This document shows, piece after piece, positions 10,080 to 22,299 of a stretch of DNA of 64,000 nucleotides. Under the pieces are notes generated by a model. That model made no database searches. It was not told the origin of the DNA and was given only the letters and a program-made list of their open reading frames with translations. A program made the translations under genes and the position numbers. The DNA is from Batillaria attramentaria (Eukaryota > Mollusca > Gastropoda > Batillariidae): NCBI GenBank assembly GCA_018292915.2, contig JACVVK020000207.1:984186-1048185 (forward strand). Reading direction: 5' to 3'. The stretch's first letter is position 1, and each line of letters starts with the position of its first letter.

Positions 10080-10775
10080 AAAGGACATTTTGTTTCCCTC
10101 TCTACTTCCTCTCTTTGTTTTGATTACGACCTATACAGTACCTCTTTCATTGTCTACCTCATCTCTTTGTTTTCATTTCAGTCTATACAGAACCTGTTTC
10201 ACCCTCTGCTTTTTGTTTTAATTACAATCTACACGGACCTGTTTCACTCTCTACTTCATCTCTTTGTCTTTATTACAATCTACAACGACCTGCCTCACTC
10301 TCTACTTCATCTCTTTGTTTTAATTGCAATCTACACGGACCTGTTTCACTCTCTACTTCAAGCATCTCTTTGTTTTTATGACAATTTTACAATTTTACGC
10401 CACAATTTTACTCCCCACGTCATCTCTTTACTTTTATTACAGTCTACACGCACCTGTTTCACTCTCTACTTCACCTCTTTGTTTTTATTACAATCTACAA
10501 GGACCTGTTTCACTCTGTGCTTCATCTCTCTGTGTTTATTACAATCTACACGGGCCTGTTTCGCTCTCTACTTCATCGCTTTGTTTTTATTACAACCTAC
10601 AAGGACCTGTTTCACTCTCTACCTCATCTATTTTGTTTGTATTACAATCCACACGGAGCTGTCTCACTCTCTACTTCATCTCTTTGTTTTTATTACCATC
10701 TACAAGGACCTGTTTCACTCTCTACTTCATCTATTTTATTTGTATTACAATCTACGCGGACCTGTTTCACCATCT
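10080..10775. repeat. ~51-bp tandem repeat
   Basis: About 12-13 units are centred on ACCTGTTTCACTCTCTACTT and TTTGTTTTTATTACAATCTA, with spacing near 51 bp. Because 51 is a multiple of 3 the strand stays open (257 codons), but the predicted peptide only follows the repeat. It would lie in the first intron of gene 1. Confidence 0.85.
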
Positions 10776-11441
10776 ACACATTTGACAAGACTTGCTATTT
10801 CGGCTTTTATATATCAAACTGTGGAATCCTGACAACGGATTGTGTGAATTTGACGTTTATATGGATGATAAACCCAATTTCATTTGAACTTTTCTAAACA
10901 TTTGAGGTTGACTTATTCTGCGTAACTATATATGTACCCAGCAAATAAAAGTAGACTTCACCTCACATTTACTTGAGATAAGGATTGCTATGCCACATGC
11001 CACATACCCCCCCCCCTCCCCCCCTGAATCCTGACATGAAGGAAGAAGAAACGGGGGAGGGGGGGGGGGGGTATGAACGCCACATATTCCTATTCTGGGT
11101 ATACACACTTCAAATGTCTATACACTCATCTGTGTCTGTATCTGTCTGTGCCTGTGCTGTGGATATTTGTAGAAAGGTTACTTCCAGTTACTGTAGAGGA
11201 ATCCTACAGTAAAACAGTTAGTTTACAAGTGTTTACGGCCATTAATTTTGTAACGTTACATATTGACGTCATGTTTAACGTGACAAGAAGGAAGAAACTG
11301 ATCTAAATATGGTGGACCGGATCTGGGTATGTTAGTAGATAACATGGCTGTGTGTCGCTGAGTAGTGTCACGTGACCGTTGCACAATGGAATCCATTCGA
11401 TATGTCAGAGTGGGCTGTGTTGGTCGAGCATTTTACATTCG

Positions 11442-11454
<13 letters not shown>
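10776..11454. other. Intron-like sequence, nothing recognised
   Basis: It holds C-runs and G-runs at about 11,010-11,080 and otherwise unique sequence. No coding or RNA gene is supported. Confidence 0.5.
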
Positions 11455-11519
<65 letters not shown>

Positions 11520-11543
11520 GCGCGCGCACGCACGCACGCACAC
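11455..11543. repeat. (CA)n/(CG)n microsatellite
   Basis: A CA run is followed by CG-alternating DNA, a possible Z-DNA former. 11,544-12,340 holds nothing I can name. Confidence 0.95.
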
Positions 11544-12336
11544 AAACACTTGTTTATTGTGTAGTTATATCCGCCTGTATGAGGAAAGGACTCCTATACA
11601 CAGACACTGGATGAAAACTGATTCTACCCGCTTGAAAGTAATGTATTCCCCGGGTGGGTGTAAAACATCCTGAGTACCAAGGTCGTGTTACACTCTGCCT
11701 GCAGGTAATAACGTTCGTCACAATACAGCGGACAAAAGACCCACACATTACCGTGACACCCAAAACCACACCGACATTTTGTTTTGAGTTTTTGTTGGTG
11801 ATTTCCGTGCGTCACGTCCTATTCTGTCACATGGGACTGGACAACGAGGGAAATCCACTGGACATTTTAGTGTCTCAGCCGAGAATTGAACTCATGACAG
11901 TGCAACGATCTGCAAGGTGTGGCTGTCAATATTCATGTGTTGTGTTGTGTAAACTTTAATAGGAAGCAACATTAACTTTAGAGAACAGTTTTTTTATATA
12001 AAGCTGAGAAACTAAACATGAACATTATGTAATATTACATTGCCCAATCATAATCCATGAAACTGCTTACGTTACCTCCGTAACCAAGGCAGCTTAACAA
12101 TATCAACTTATTGTTTACTCTGTCTCTGTACATGGCTGCTTGTGTGGGAGCAGACCGCCCAAGAGCAGCACACATGGAGAAGGGGGTGGGAGGTGCGTCA
12201 AAACCTGAAGTTTTCAAAGCAAAAAGGTTTCCAAGCCTGAACGTTGCTACCAGCGGGAAATCGAGAACGGTATCACTATTTCGCTGCCTAACCCCCCCCG
12301 CCCCCACCCTCCCCCCCCGCCCCTCCTCCCCCGCCC

Positions 12337-12340
<4 letters not shown>

Positions 12341-12402
<62 letters not shown>

Positions 12403-12424
12403 GCACGCACGCACGCACGCACGG
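12341..12424. repeat. (CA)n/(CACG)n microsatellite
   Basis: A CA run ends in CGCA units and is preceded by a C-rich stretch (12,292-12,338). Confidence 0.95.
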
Positions 12425-12532
12425 ACAAATCTGTTTCGTGCAGTAACATCCGCCTGCATGAGGAAAGTCCGCTCCAACACGGATGAAAAATGACTCCACC
12501 CGCCCGACACTGAAACTAACGTGTTCCTACCG

Positions 12533-12960
12533 GCCCCCGTAGTGTAGTGGTTAGCACTTCAGATCATGGACCGGGAGACCCGGGTTCGAATCCCAGCCGA
12601 GGCAAGCGGGATTTTTCCTACCTAGGTCGGCTCCTACCCAGAGCGGGTGTGCTATGGGCCCGATGGGGAGGCTGTTGCCACACAGCCGAGTTTCACCCAC
12701 TTCACGGGTGCGACTTTGGGGGTGCTTCCCTCAGTATGACACGTCTTATGATGTGGATGATTACACGGCCGGCACCGCAGGTGCCGTAGTTCCCGGGCCT
12801 GGTTAATGCCGGGATATTTATGACAGGAAGCGTGGAATGCGGCCCTGTCTCGCAGTCCCAAACCACATGGACCTCCATAGCATCCTCTTACTATCATCCT
12901 CATCTCCATCATCATGCATAATAAAAATTGTCCCAGCTTCCGAGTCCTCCGTGGGTTCCA
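12533..12960 (+). mobile_element. tRNA-derived SINE (family B)
   Basis: The head GCCCCCGTAGTGTAGTGG, TTAGCAC and GGGTTCGAATCCCAGC gives box A and box B at tRNA-like spacing, like Glu/Asp-type tRNA. A ~300-bp body with no tRNA similarity follows. It is not a functional tRNA because the acceptor stem does not close well. The body's 3' limit is uncertain. Confidence 0.65.
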
Positions 12961-13082
12961 CCCATGACCTGGGAGGAACACCACTGGAGCTGGCAAAGAG
13001 TTGGAGCAGTCAAAAGACGCACAAGATACCTTGACACTCAAAACCAGAGCGACATTTTACAGCACACATGCTTGAACTGGGT

Positions 13083-14655
13083 ATGTTATTATTGTTAACA
13101 TGGATCTAGGTGTATATTACACGTGGATCTCCGTATATAATACACATTGTTCTTATTGTTAACATGGATCTACGTGTATATTACACGTGGATCTCCGTAT
13201 AGAATACACATTGTTATTATTGTTAACATGGATCTAGGTGTATATTACACGTGGATCTCCGTATAGAATACACATTGTTCTTATTGTTAACATGGATCTA
13301 GGTGTATATTACACGTGGATCTCCGTATATAATACACATTGTTATTATTGTTAACATGGATCTAGGTGTATATTACACGTGGATCTCCGTATATAATACA
13401 CATTGTTCTTATTGTTAACATGGATCTAGGTGTATATTACACGTGGATCTCCGTATAGAATACACATTGTTATTATTGTTAACATGGATCTAGGTGTATA
13501 TTACACGTGGATCTCCGTATATAATACACATTGTTATTATTGTTAACATTGATCTACGTGTATATTACACGTGGATCTCCGTATATAATACACATTGTTC
13601 TTATTGTTAACATGGATCTACGTGTATATTACACTTGGATCTCCGTATATAATACAACATTGTTATTATTGTTAACATGGATCTACGTGTATATTACACT
13701 TGGATCTCCGTATATAATACACATTGTTATTATTGTTAACATTGATCTACGTGTATATTACACGTGGATCTCCGTATATAATACACATAGTTATTATTGT
13801 TAACATGGATCTACGTGTATATTACACGTGGATCTCCGTATATAATACACATTGTTATTATTGTTAACATGGATCTACGTGTATATTACACGTGGATCTC
13901 CGTATATAATACACATTGTTATTATTGTTAACATTGATCTACGTGTATATTACACGTGGATCTCCGTATATAATACACATTGTTATTATTGTTAACATGG
14001 ATCTAGGTGTATATTACACGTGGATCTCCGTATATAATACACATTGTTATTATTGTTAACATTGATCTACGTGTATATTACACGTGGATCTCCGTATATA
14101 ATACACATTGTTAACATGGATCTAGGTGTATATTACACGTGGGTCTCCGTATATAATACACATTGTTCTTATTGTTAACATTGATCTAGGTGTATATTAC
14201 ACGTGGATCTCCGTATATAATACACATTGTTCTTATTGTTAACATGGATCTACGTGTATATTACACGTGGATCTCCGTATATAATACACATTGTTATTAT
14301 TGTTAACATGGATCTACGTGTATATTACACGTGGATCTCCGTATATAATACACATTGTTATTATTGTTAACATGGATCTCCGTATATAATACACATTGTT
14401 ATTATTGTTAACATGGATCTACGTGTATATTACACGTGGATCTCCGTATATAATACACATTGTTATTATTGTTAACATTGATCTAGGTGTATATTACACG
14501 TGGATCTCCGTATATAATACACATTGTTATTATTGTTGACATTGATCTAGGTGTATATTACACGTGGATCTCCGTATATAATACACATTGTTATTATTGT
14601 TAACATTGATCTAGGTGTATATTACACGTGGATCTCCGTATATAATACACATTAT
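13083..14655. repeat. 64-bp satellite array (~24 units)
   Basis: The unit is TTGTTATTATTGTTAACATG followed by GATCTACGTGTATATTACAC and GTGGATCTCCGTATATAATACACA. Units are nearly identical; the main variants are TAC/TAG in 'CTACGTG' and TATT/TCTT, plus a shortened unit near 14,370. Each unit holds the dyad ACGTGT-n-ACACGT. 64 is not a multiple of 3, so no frame crosses it. Confidence 0.95.
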
Positions 14656-14741
14656 CATTATTTTCACATGGATCTTCTTTCTTTCTTTTTTTTTCTTTTT
14701 TTTTTGTTGGGGGGGGGGGGAGGAGAGGGGGGGGGGGTCAT

Positions 14742-15508
14742 GCAGCTTGTCGACATGTCTTGCTTGTTGACAGCATTGTCTGTTTCGTTCGGGAAAATTG
14801 TTTTGAAGAAGGTGTGCTGCGTGACATATGTAGGATCCAATAATTATGTGGAAGTTAGTTGTAGCCAGGTATATGGCCTACACTACTGTGTGGACACAAC
14901 GTTGGTTTATCAAACAAATCGGACAGCTGGTGAAGACGCAACCAGCGGGGTGCATGCGTACTGTGCACAAGTTAATGCCGACCCCCCCCCCCCCACCCAC
15001 CCACCCACCCACCCACCAGCCCCCCTTTTGCCACCCTCCAATAATAATAATAATAATAATAAAATGAAAACACAAACGTCTTCTTCTTGTATTTTTGCGA
15101 TCAATGTTTCATTGTGGGACTGAACACAACCGTCTTTCCACCGCCTCATGATTATTATATATGTGTGTCACTGTTGACTGTTCACGACCCGACTGCGTGA
15201 GAATACCGGTAGGCGTGTCATACTACAGGCCTAGGCCCATAATGCTGTAGTTCTATTGCAGGCTCTCACACGTCATTGTGATAACGTAGTCCAGGGAATT
15301 CGCGATCTTTACATAAAGTGAATTAGGCCTCTGCATTATCAGAAATTGAACAAACTGAATAAAGGAGGAGACTTTTTTAAAGATCTATTTCCGTCCGTCC
15401 GTTCATCCGTTCAAACTGCGGTTGACAAACAAGAAATTTATCATTCACTATCCCCGACCCCCCATGCACTTCACACTTAGAGAGCGTGCGTGCGTGCGTG
15501 CTCGCTCG

Positions 15509-15558
<50 letters not shown>

Positions 15559-15580
15559 CACTCTTATGTAGCGGTATTCT
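14742..15580 (+). repeat. Leader-module repeat, copy c
   Basis: It begins CATGCAGCTTGTCGACATGT and is over 90% alike by eye to 40,135-41,055 and 42,222-42,990. Modules b and c continue into sequence shared between the two gene loci, so this is the left border of the alignable duplication. A frame starting MQLVDMSCLLTALSV is open in all three copies but reads into poly-Pro and poly-Ile repeats, so I do not call it a gene. Confidence 0.8.
15509..15557. repeat. (GATA)n microsatellite
   Basis: About 12 GATA units. Copy b (near 42,985) has only a remnant. Confidence 0.95.
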
Positions 15581-16790
15581 GCGGCCCGGGGGTAGTGTGG
15601 CAGAACCAAACAATAAACGGGACTTTTTAATCTCACTCACGTAGATACACAAACAAAAAAGGAAAATAAACCTAAAACATACAAAATCACACTCGCATCA
15701 GCAATAAATACAAGCATGGATTATGTCTGTCCATCTAAGTACGTGTTCAAGAAGGGTAACTGTTAATAAACACATCGAACTGAACTTCATGTCAAATTCA
15801 GAATCAGTCAGAAATAACCTATCCTGATATCAATACATACATCAACTATAATGAATAGCAAATGGTGAATACTTGAAATAGATCGAACGCAACATGCAGT
15901 GATATTATACAATTACATCATGCATTATGTACAATCAATCTGTATAAACATAATAACCACCTACCCTGGGAGAAACACACATGGGGTTTGACAGACAACT
16001 ACCGGCTCCGCTCCAGTAAGTCAACGTGTGGATATAGCCTGAATTGACACGATACTACCATTATTATATCTCAAATACTAACTGCATAAAATGATACTAA
16101 CATACTGACCAAGTCACGAGCAACTAACCTCAATATGTAAAACCAATATCAATTCCTCCCAAAACTGGCAAAATATAACTGCTTCCAACTAGTGACTAAC
16201 TGGTTAACACTAATCACACATTTACAAGTTAGTTAGTTAGTTATTTAGGGCTTAACGCCGCGCAAGCAACAAAGACTATGTCGCGGCTACACACCTTTAC
16301 AAACTTAGATTACTTTCTCTGTACAAACATTCAGCTACTATTTATTCATTCTCACCCATTCATTCATAAATACATGTATAAACCATCAAACATATATCAA
16401 ACTCACCAGTGACTCAGTACAAAGACAGGTATCCCATATGCAAAACAACAACAACAACAACAACGACAACAAAAAGCAACAATCAAACAACAAATTCTGC
16501 TTGACAAGAAGACCCGAAGCAAGTGTCTTCACTTGTCTCTACACAACTCAGAACTCAAACGCCTTGGTGAACTGTACTCACACAATACACTGCGCAAAAC
16601 AGCTGGAATGGTAAAACACAATGGTACATGTACAATACTCCCGACCAGAATCTGTACTCCGACCATACTAACTAAATACTAACAATTGTAAGTTAACATG
16701 AATGTAAATCACATAATTTATTCGAGTACAATGTAGACAGATCCACACTGAACTGTAAATCACACGTTGTGTGTACTCCCTACCACACTT
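15581..16790 (+). other. Gene 1 first-intron sequence shared with gene 2
   Basis: About 15,640-16,085 aligns with 43,010-43,430. From about 16,086 to 16,790 there is no counterpart near gene 2. This extra part includes TTAGGGCTTAACGCCGCGCA, a motif seen in other molluscan repeats as far as I recall, and an AAC-rich run at 16,445. No gene is seen. Confidence 0.6.
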
Positions 16791-18545
16791 GCAATATACA
16801 GCACAGGTACAATACTATAGGCTCTCTATACTGTAAACACAGCACAAGTACAAGACTATAGTCTCTCTACCGTAGACACAGCACAGGTACAATATACTAT
16901 AGGCTCTCTATACTGTAGACACAGCACAGGTACAATACTATAGGCTCTCTATACTGTAAACACAGCACAAGCACAAGACTATAGTCTCTCTACCGTAGAC
17001 ACAGCACATGCAAGTACAAAGACTAGATTCTCTACTGCAAACACAGCACAAGCAAGTACAAGATTAGACTCTCTACTGTAAACACAGCACATGCAAGTAC
17101 AAGATTAGACTCTCTACTACAAACACAGCACATGCAAGTACAAGACTAGACTCATTACTGTAAACACAGCATATGCAAGTACAAGACTAGACTCATTACT
17201 GTAAACACAGCACAGGTACAAGACTGTAGACTCATTACTGTAAACACAGCATATGCAAGTACAAGACTAGACTCTCTGCTGTAGACACATCACAGGTACA
17301 AGACTGTAAACTCATTACTGTAAACACAGCATATGCAAGTACAAGACTAGACTCATTACTGTAAACACAGCACATGCAAGTACAAGACTAGACTCTCTAC
17401 TGTAGACACAGCACATGCAAGTACAAGACTGTAGACTCATTACTATAAACACAGCACATGCAAGTACAAGACTAGACTCATTACTGTAAACACAGCACAT
17501 GCAAGTACAAGACTAGACTCATTACTGTAAACACAGCACATGCAAGTACAAGACTAACTCTACTCTCTACTGTAGTCACAGCACAGGTACAAGACTGTAG
17601 ACTCATTACTGTAAACACAGCACATGCAAGTACAAGACTAGACTTTCTACTGTAAACACAGCATATACAAGTACGACTAGACTCGATCATTACTGTAAAC
17701 ACAGCACATGCAAGTACAAGACTAGCTCTACTCTCTACTGTAGACACATCACAGGTACAAGACTGTAGACTCTCTACTGTAAACACAGCACATGCAAGTA
17801 CAAGACTAGACTCATTACTGTAAACACAGCACAGGTACAAGACTGCAGACTCATTACTGTAAACACAGCATATGCAAGTACAAGACTAGACTCATTACTG
17901 TAAACACAGCATATGCAAGTACAAGACTAGACTCATTACTGTAAACACAGCACAGGTACAAGACTGTAGACTCATTACTGTAAACACAACATATGCAAGA
18001 ACAAGACTAGACTCATTACTGTAAACACAGCACATGCAAGTACAAGACTAGCTCTACTCTCTACTGTAGACACAGCACAGGTACAAGACTGTAGACTCAT
18101 TACTGTAAACACAGCATATGCAAGTACAAAACTAGACTCATTACTGTAAACACAGCACATGCAAGTACAAGACTAGACTCATTACTGTAAACACACCATA
18201 TGCAAGTACAAGACTAGACTCATTACTGTAAACACAGCACATGCAAGTACAAGACTAGCTCTACTCTCTACTGTAAACACAGCACAGGTACAAGACTGTA
18301 GACTCATTACTGTAAACACAGCATATGCAAGTACAAAACTAGACTCACTACTGTAAACACAGCACAGGTACAAGACTGTAGACTCATTACTGTAAACACA
18401 GCACATGCAGGTACAAGACTAGGCTCTCTACTGTAAACACAGCACAGGTACAAGACTGTAGACTCATTACTGTAAACACAGCATATGCAAGTACAAGACT
18501 AGACTCTCTACTGTAAACACAGCACAGGTACAAGACTAACTACAC
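16790..18545. repeat. ~41-bp satellite array in gene 1 intron
   Basis: About 40 units of ACTGTAAACACAGCACATGC followed by AAGTACAAGACTAGACTCATT, with variants. The equivalent place in gene 2 (43,432-43,530) has only two or three units. Long minus-strand frames over the array are repeat readings. Confidence 0.95.
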
Positions 18546-19000
18546 AATTGTAAACACAGTAAAATCATTACTGGCAAAGTACCAACCAGTCTGTTCAATA
18601 CCCACACATATCTGTACATTGATGGAAACTGACGATGATCGATTTCATCCGTCTGTTGTGTATTGCCTGCTGAAGCAGAGAGAGAAAGGAAGAGAACTTG
18701 TCTGTACTATGTATTATGATGAGTTGTACTCACTGTTAGCATGACTTTCTTTCATTACTGACAAAATCAGACGCAGCTACAGATAGTGTTGTGTACAGTT
18801 TATAAACTGTAAAATAGTAATACTACATGCAATAGCAATAACGACGGAAGATGGAATTTCCACTTCCCCTCGCCCCCCCCCCCTCCCCGTTCCGCTGCCC
18901 TTGAATACTACTCTTACTACTGCTGATATAAAACATATGTTAACAAACGTTTTCTTAACTTTGTGTCTACACTAATGAATTTCTCCATTCCTCCACTCAG
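18546..19000 (+). other. 3' part of the first intron of gene 1
   Basis: It aligns with 43,495-44,232 apart from the SINE present only in gene 2. A C-rich run at 18,868-18,892 and the acceptor TCCTCCACTCAG (ends 19,000) precede the coding exon. Confidence 0.7.
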
Positions 19001-20494
19001 AATGGCCACAATCTTCTGCTAAAATACAAAATGGAAAAGTGCAAAAGTAACCCTGAAGGAAAACGCCAACAGTTCGGGGACAGTCAGTGTAGTCGGTGTG
19101 GACAGGTCGGCCATGATGCAGAAAACTGTACCATATGTGGTTTGTGTGGACAGGTCGGCCATGATGCAGAAAACTGTCCTACATGTGGTTTGTGTGGACA
19201 GGTCGGCCATGATGCAGAAAACTGTCCTTCATGTGAGTTGTGTGGACAGGTCGGCCATGATGCAGAAAACTGTCACGAATGTGGTTTGTGTGGACAGGTC
19301 GGCCATGATGCAGAAAACTGTCACGAATGTGGTTTGTGTGGACAGGTCGGACATGATGCAGAAAACTGTCACGAATGTGGTTTGTGTGGACAGGTCGGCC
19401 ATGATGCAGAAAACTGTCCCGAATGTGGTTTGTGTGGACAGGTCGGCCATGATGCAGAAAACTGTCACGAATGTGGTTTGTGTGGACAGTTCGGACATGA
19501 TGCAGAAAACTGTCACGAATGTGGTTTGTGTGGACAGGTCGGACATGATGCAGAAAACTGTCCTACATGTGGTTTGTGTGGACAGGTCGGCCATGATGCA
19601 GAAAACTGTCCCATATGTGGTTTGTGTGGACAGGTCGGCCATGATGCAGAAAACTGTCCTTCATGTGAGTTGTGTGGACAGGTCGGCCATGATGCAGAAA
19701 ACTGTACCATATTTGGTTTGTGTGGACAGGTCGGCCATGATGCAGAAAACTGTCACGAATGTGGTTTGTGTGGACAGTTCGGACATGATGCAGAAAACTG
19801 TCACGAATGTGGTTTGTGTGGACAGGTCGGCCATGATGCAGAAAACTGTCACGAATGTGGTTTGTGTGGACAGTTCGGACATACTGAAGAACAGTGTACC
19901 GAATGTGATTTGTGCGAACAGTTCGGCCATGGTACAGAAAACTGTCCCAATGCTTGTCGTCTGTGTAAACAGGTCGGCCATACTGCAGACAACTGTCCCA
20001 ATGCTTGTCGTCGCTGTAGACAGGTCGGCCATGATACAGAAAACTGCCCCGAATGTGATTTGTGCGAACAGTTCGGCCATGATGCAGACAACTGTCCCAA
20101 TGCTTGTCGTCTGTGTAGACAGGTCGGCCATACTGCAGACAACTGTCCCAATCTTTGTCGTCGCTGTAGAAAGGTCGGACATACTGTGAAAAACTGTCTC
20201 GATTGTCGTCAGTGTGGACATTTCGGTCATACTTCATCAGACTGTTCCTATGTTCTGTGTCATCGCTGTGAATGGCGTGGCCATAGTGCACCAGACTGTC
20301 CCAGTTTCCCGTGTCATCGTTGTGGACAGGACGGCCATGTTGCTTCAGAGTGTCGCGACAATATCTCCAACATCCCCTCGGCCTCAGTGCAGAGCCAAAG
20401 CCAGCAACAACCATCCTCCCACACTCCCCATAGTGGAACACAGCAACAACCATCCTCCCACACTGGAACACAAGGCCAGCAGCCAACATGTCAG
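19001..20494 (+). CDS. CCHC zinc-knuckle array exon of gene 1 (26 knuckles)
   Basis: ATG at 19,031 follows the acceptor at 18,999-19,000. After a 19-residue basic N-terminus come 26 knuckles of the form C-x2-C-x4-H-x4-C, the retroviral-type CCHC zinc knuckle that binds single-stranded nucleic acid. Knuckles 1-17 are 16 residues apart and nearly identical (CGLCGQVGHDAENC); knuckles 18-26 are diverged and match the array of gene 2. Knuckle 14 has Phe in place of the first Cys. A Gln/Ser/Pro-rich tail follows. The exon can end at 20,494 (CAG, then GTTTGT), phase 0, as in gene 2. If not spliced there, the frame stops four codons later at 20,506, giving a 491-residue protein of knuckles alone. The head NPEGKRQQ is shared with gene 2. 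Confidence 0.85.
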
Positions 20495-20522
20495 GTTTGT
20501 GGATAATACCTTCAGCTTGTTA

Positions 20523-20718
20523 CAGTACTCCTCGCTTAAGGTGACCCCCCACGGGACCAAAAATTTTTTTGATCTTATCCGAGGGGCACGCTAAACAGTC
20601 CTCTGATAAGATCAACTACCAGTAAAAAACTTGATCTTATCCGAGGAGCTCAATATTTGGCGATTATGTCATTTTTTCTAATTTTAGACCGAAAGACTTT
20701 CCGCCAAAATATGTAATT

Positions 20719-20782
<64 letters not shown>

Positions 20783-22246
20783 GCAAGCACAAACGAACGC
20801 AAATGCATATACCCCCCCCCCCCCCCTTTTTATTTTTTTTCCGAACCCTGTGGATCGCCCCTGTTGAGGGATGGTTGCACTGATGTTTCGTGAACAGCAA
20901 AAGTACTTCAACTTGCCTTCCGACTAAGCCTAGAAATTAACCAGGTCTCTCGCTCTCCCCCCCCCCCCCCCTCCCCTCCCTCCCTCTCTAACAACATAAG
21001 TATCACCACCACCACCATCATATCGCCACATTGCTCCCTGCATTCCAGCTCTTATCTTTCACAAAGATTGTACCAATTTCTAGATCTAAAAGGACCCTGA
21101 ACGAAATAAGAAATCTTTTGTAAGTATACTCATCTGCGGTAAACTATCTTTATCGTCAGTTCATCAAAAACAAGCCCCCCCCCCCCCCCTTTCAGTTTCC
21201 ATTTTCATTCTTTGGGTATCATCTCGTGGAATAACTAGAGAGGCAGAAGCCTCCATGGCTCCCTTGTGACACAGGTCAAGGTCATTCACAAAAGTATGTT
21301 TGTACAGCTCTTATCACTATCCAGTATCATGCTAAGTGATGTGTCTGGCGCTTTGAGTTCCTGGCAATATTACAATTTTCCCCAAAACAGTTTGTACAGC
21401 CTTGGCCTTTGGTCAAAGTCATTCAAAAGAGATCTCATCAATGTCTATCATCATGCCAAGTTTGATGCCTCTAGCATTTGTAGTTCCTCCGAAAACAGTA
21501 ATGTTAAAATTCACAACAGACAGCTTTAATGACCTTGACCTTCAGTCAAGGTCATTCAGAAAGGTAGGTCTCATTGCTGTCTATCATCACGCCTCATTTG
21601 GTGCCTCTACTGTCTGTTGTTTTGAAGAAAATGCCAAGGTTAAAGTTTCCACAAAAAAAAAAAAAAACGCTTGCATGACCTTGACATTGACTAAAAGTCA
21701 CTGAACACAGGTATGTCTGTAAAGGTGCTGCCAATGTCAATCATCGCACATAGTTTGATGCTTCTGATTCTTCTAGATACTGATAAAATGCAATATGTAA
21801 AATTTCCGAACACAGTTTCAATGACCTTGACCTTCAGTCAAGGTCATTTAAGATGGTATGTGTGCATAGGTCTTATCACTGTCTATCAGCATGCCAGGTT
21901 TGGCACCTCTGCTGTTCATTGTTTCTGAGAAAATGCCAATGTTAAGGTTTCACAAAACTATCTTGTACGGCCTTGACCTTGACAGAAGGTCACTGACTAC
22001 ATGTATATCTGTAAAGTTCTTATCAATGTCTATCATCATGCAAAGTTTAAAACCTCTGGCATTTGTACATTACGAGAAAATGCCAATGTAAAATTTTCAA
22101 ACAGAGAGCTTTAGTGACCTTGACCTTGGGTCAAGGTCATTCAAAATGATATGTTTTGAAAGGTCTTGTGCTAGTCTATCAGCATGCCAAGTTTGGTGCC
22201 TCTACTGTTTGTAGATTCTGAGAAAATGACAACGTTAAAGTTTTCT

Positions 22247-22299
<53 letters not shown>

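Noticed and set aside
10059..10832. 257-codon plus-strand frame over the 51-bp repeat
   Set aside because: It stays open only because 51 is divisible by 3. Leu/Phe/Tyr-rich repeat reading without a start context or domain.
12533..12605. Functional tRNA-Glu/Asp gene
   Set aside because: Good B box, but a poor acceptor stem and a non-tRNA body attached. Called as the SINE head.
12652..13041. 129-codon minus-strand frame
   Set aside because: Lies over the body of the family B SINE on the opposite strand. No recognisable domain.
13083..14655. CRISPR-like regular repeat spacing
   Set aside because: Units are continuous 64-bp tandem copies with no variable spacers, in a eukaryotic setting.
14551..15123. 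190-codon frame including MQLVDMSCLLTALSV, open in three copies
   Set aside because: Starts inside the 64-bp satellite in one copy, diverges in frame between copies and runs into poly-Pro and poly-Ile repeats. It is a duplicated non-coding module.
17315..18406. Minus-strand frames with CCVYSNESS-type peptides
   Set aside because: They are translations of the 41-bp satellite.
19563..20489. Long minus-strand open frame (308 codons) opposite the zinc-knuckle exon
   Set aside because: The 48-bp unit is a multiple of 3, so every frame without a stop in the unit stays open. The peptide just repeats the unit, while the plus strand encodes a textbook CCHC pattern.
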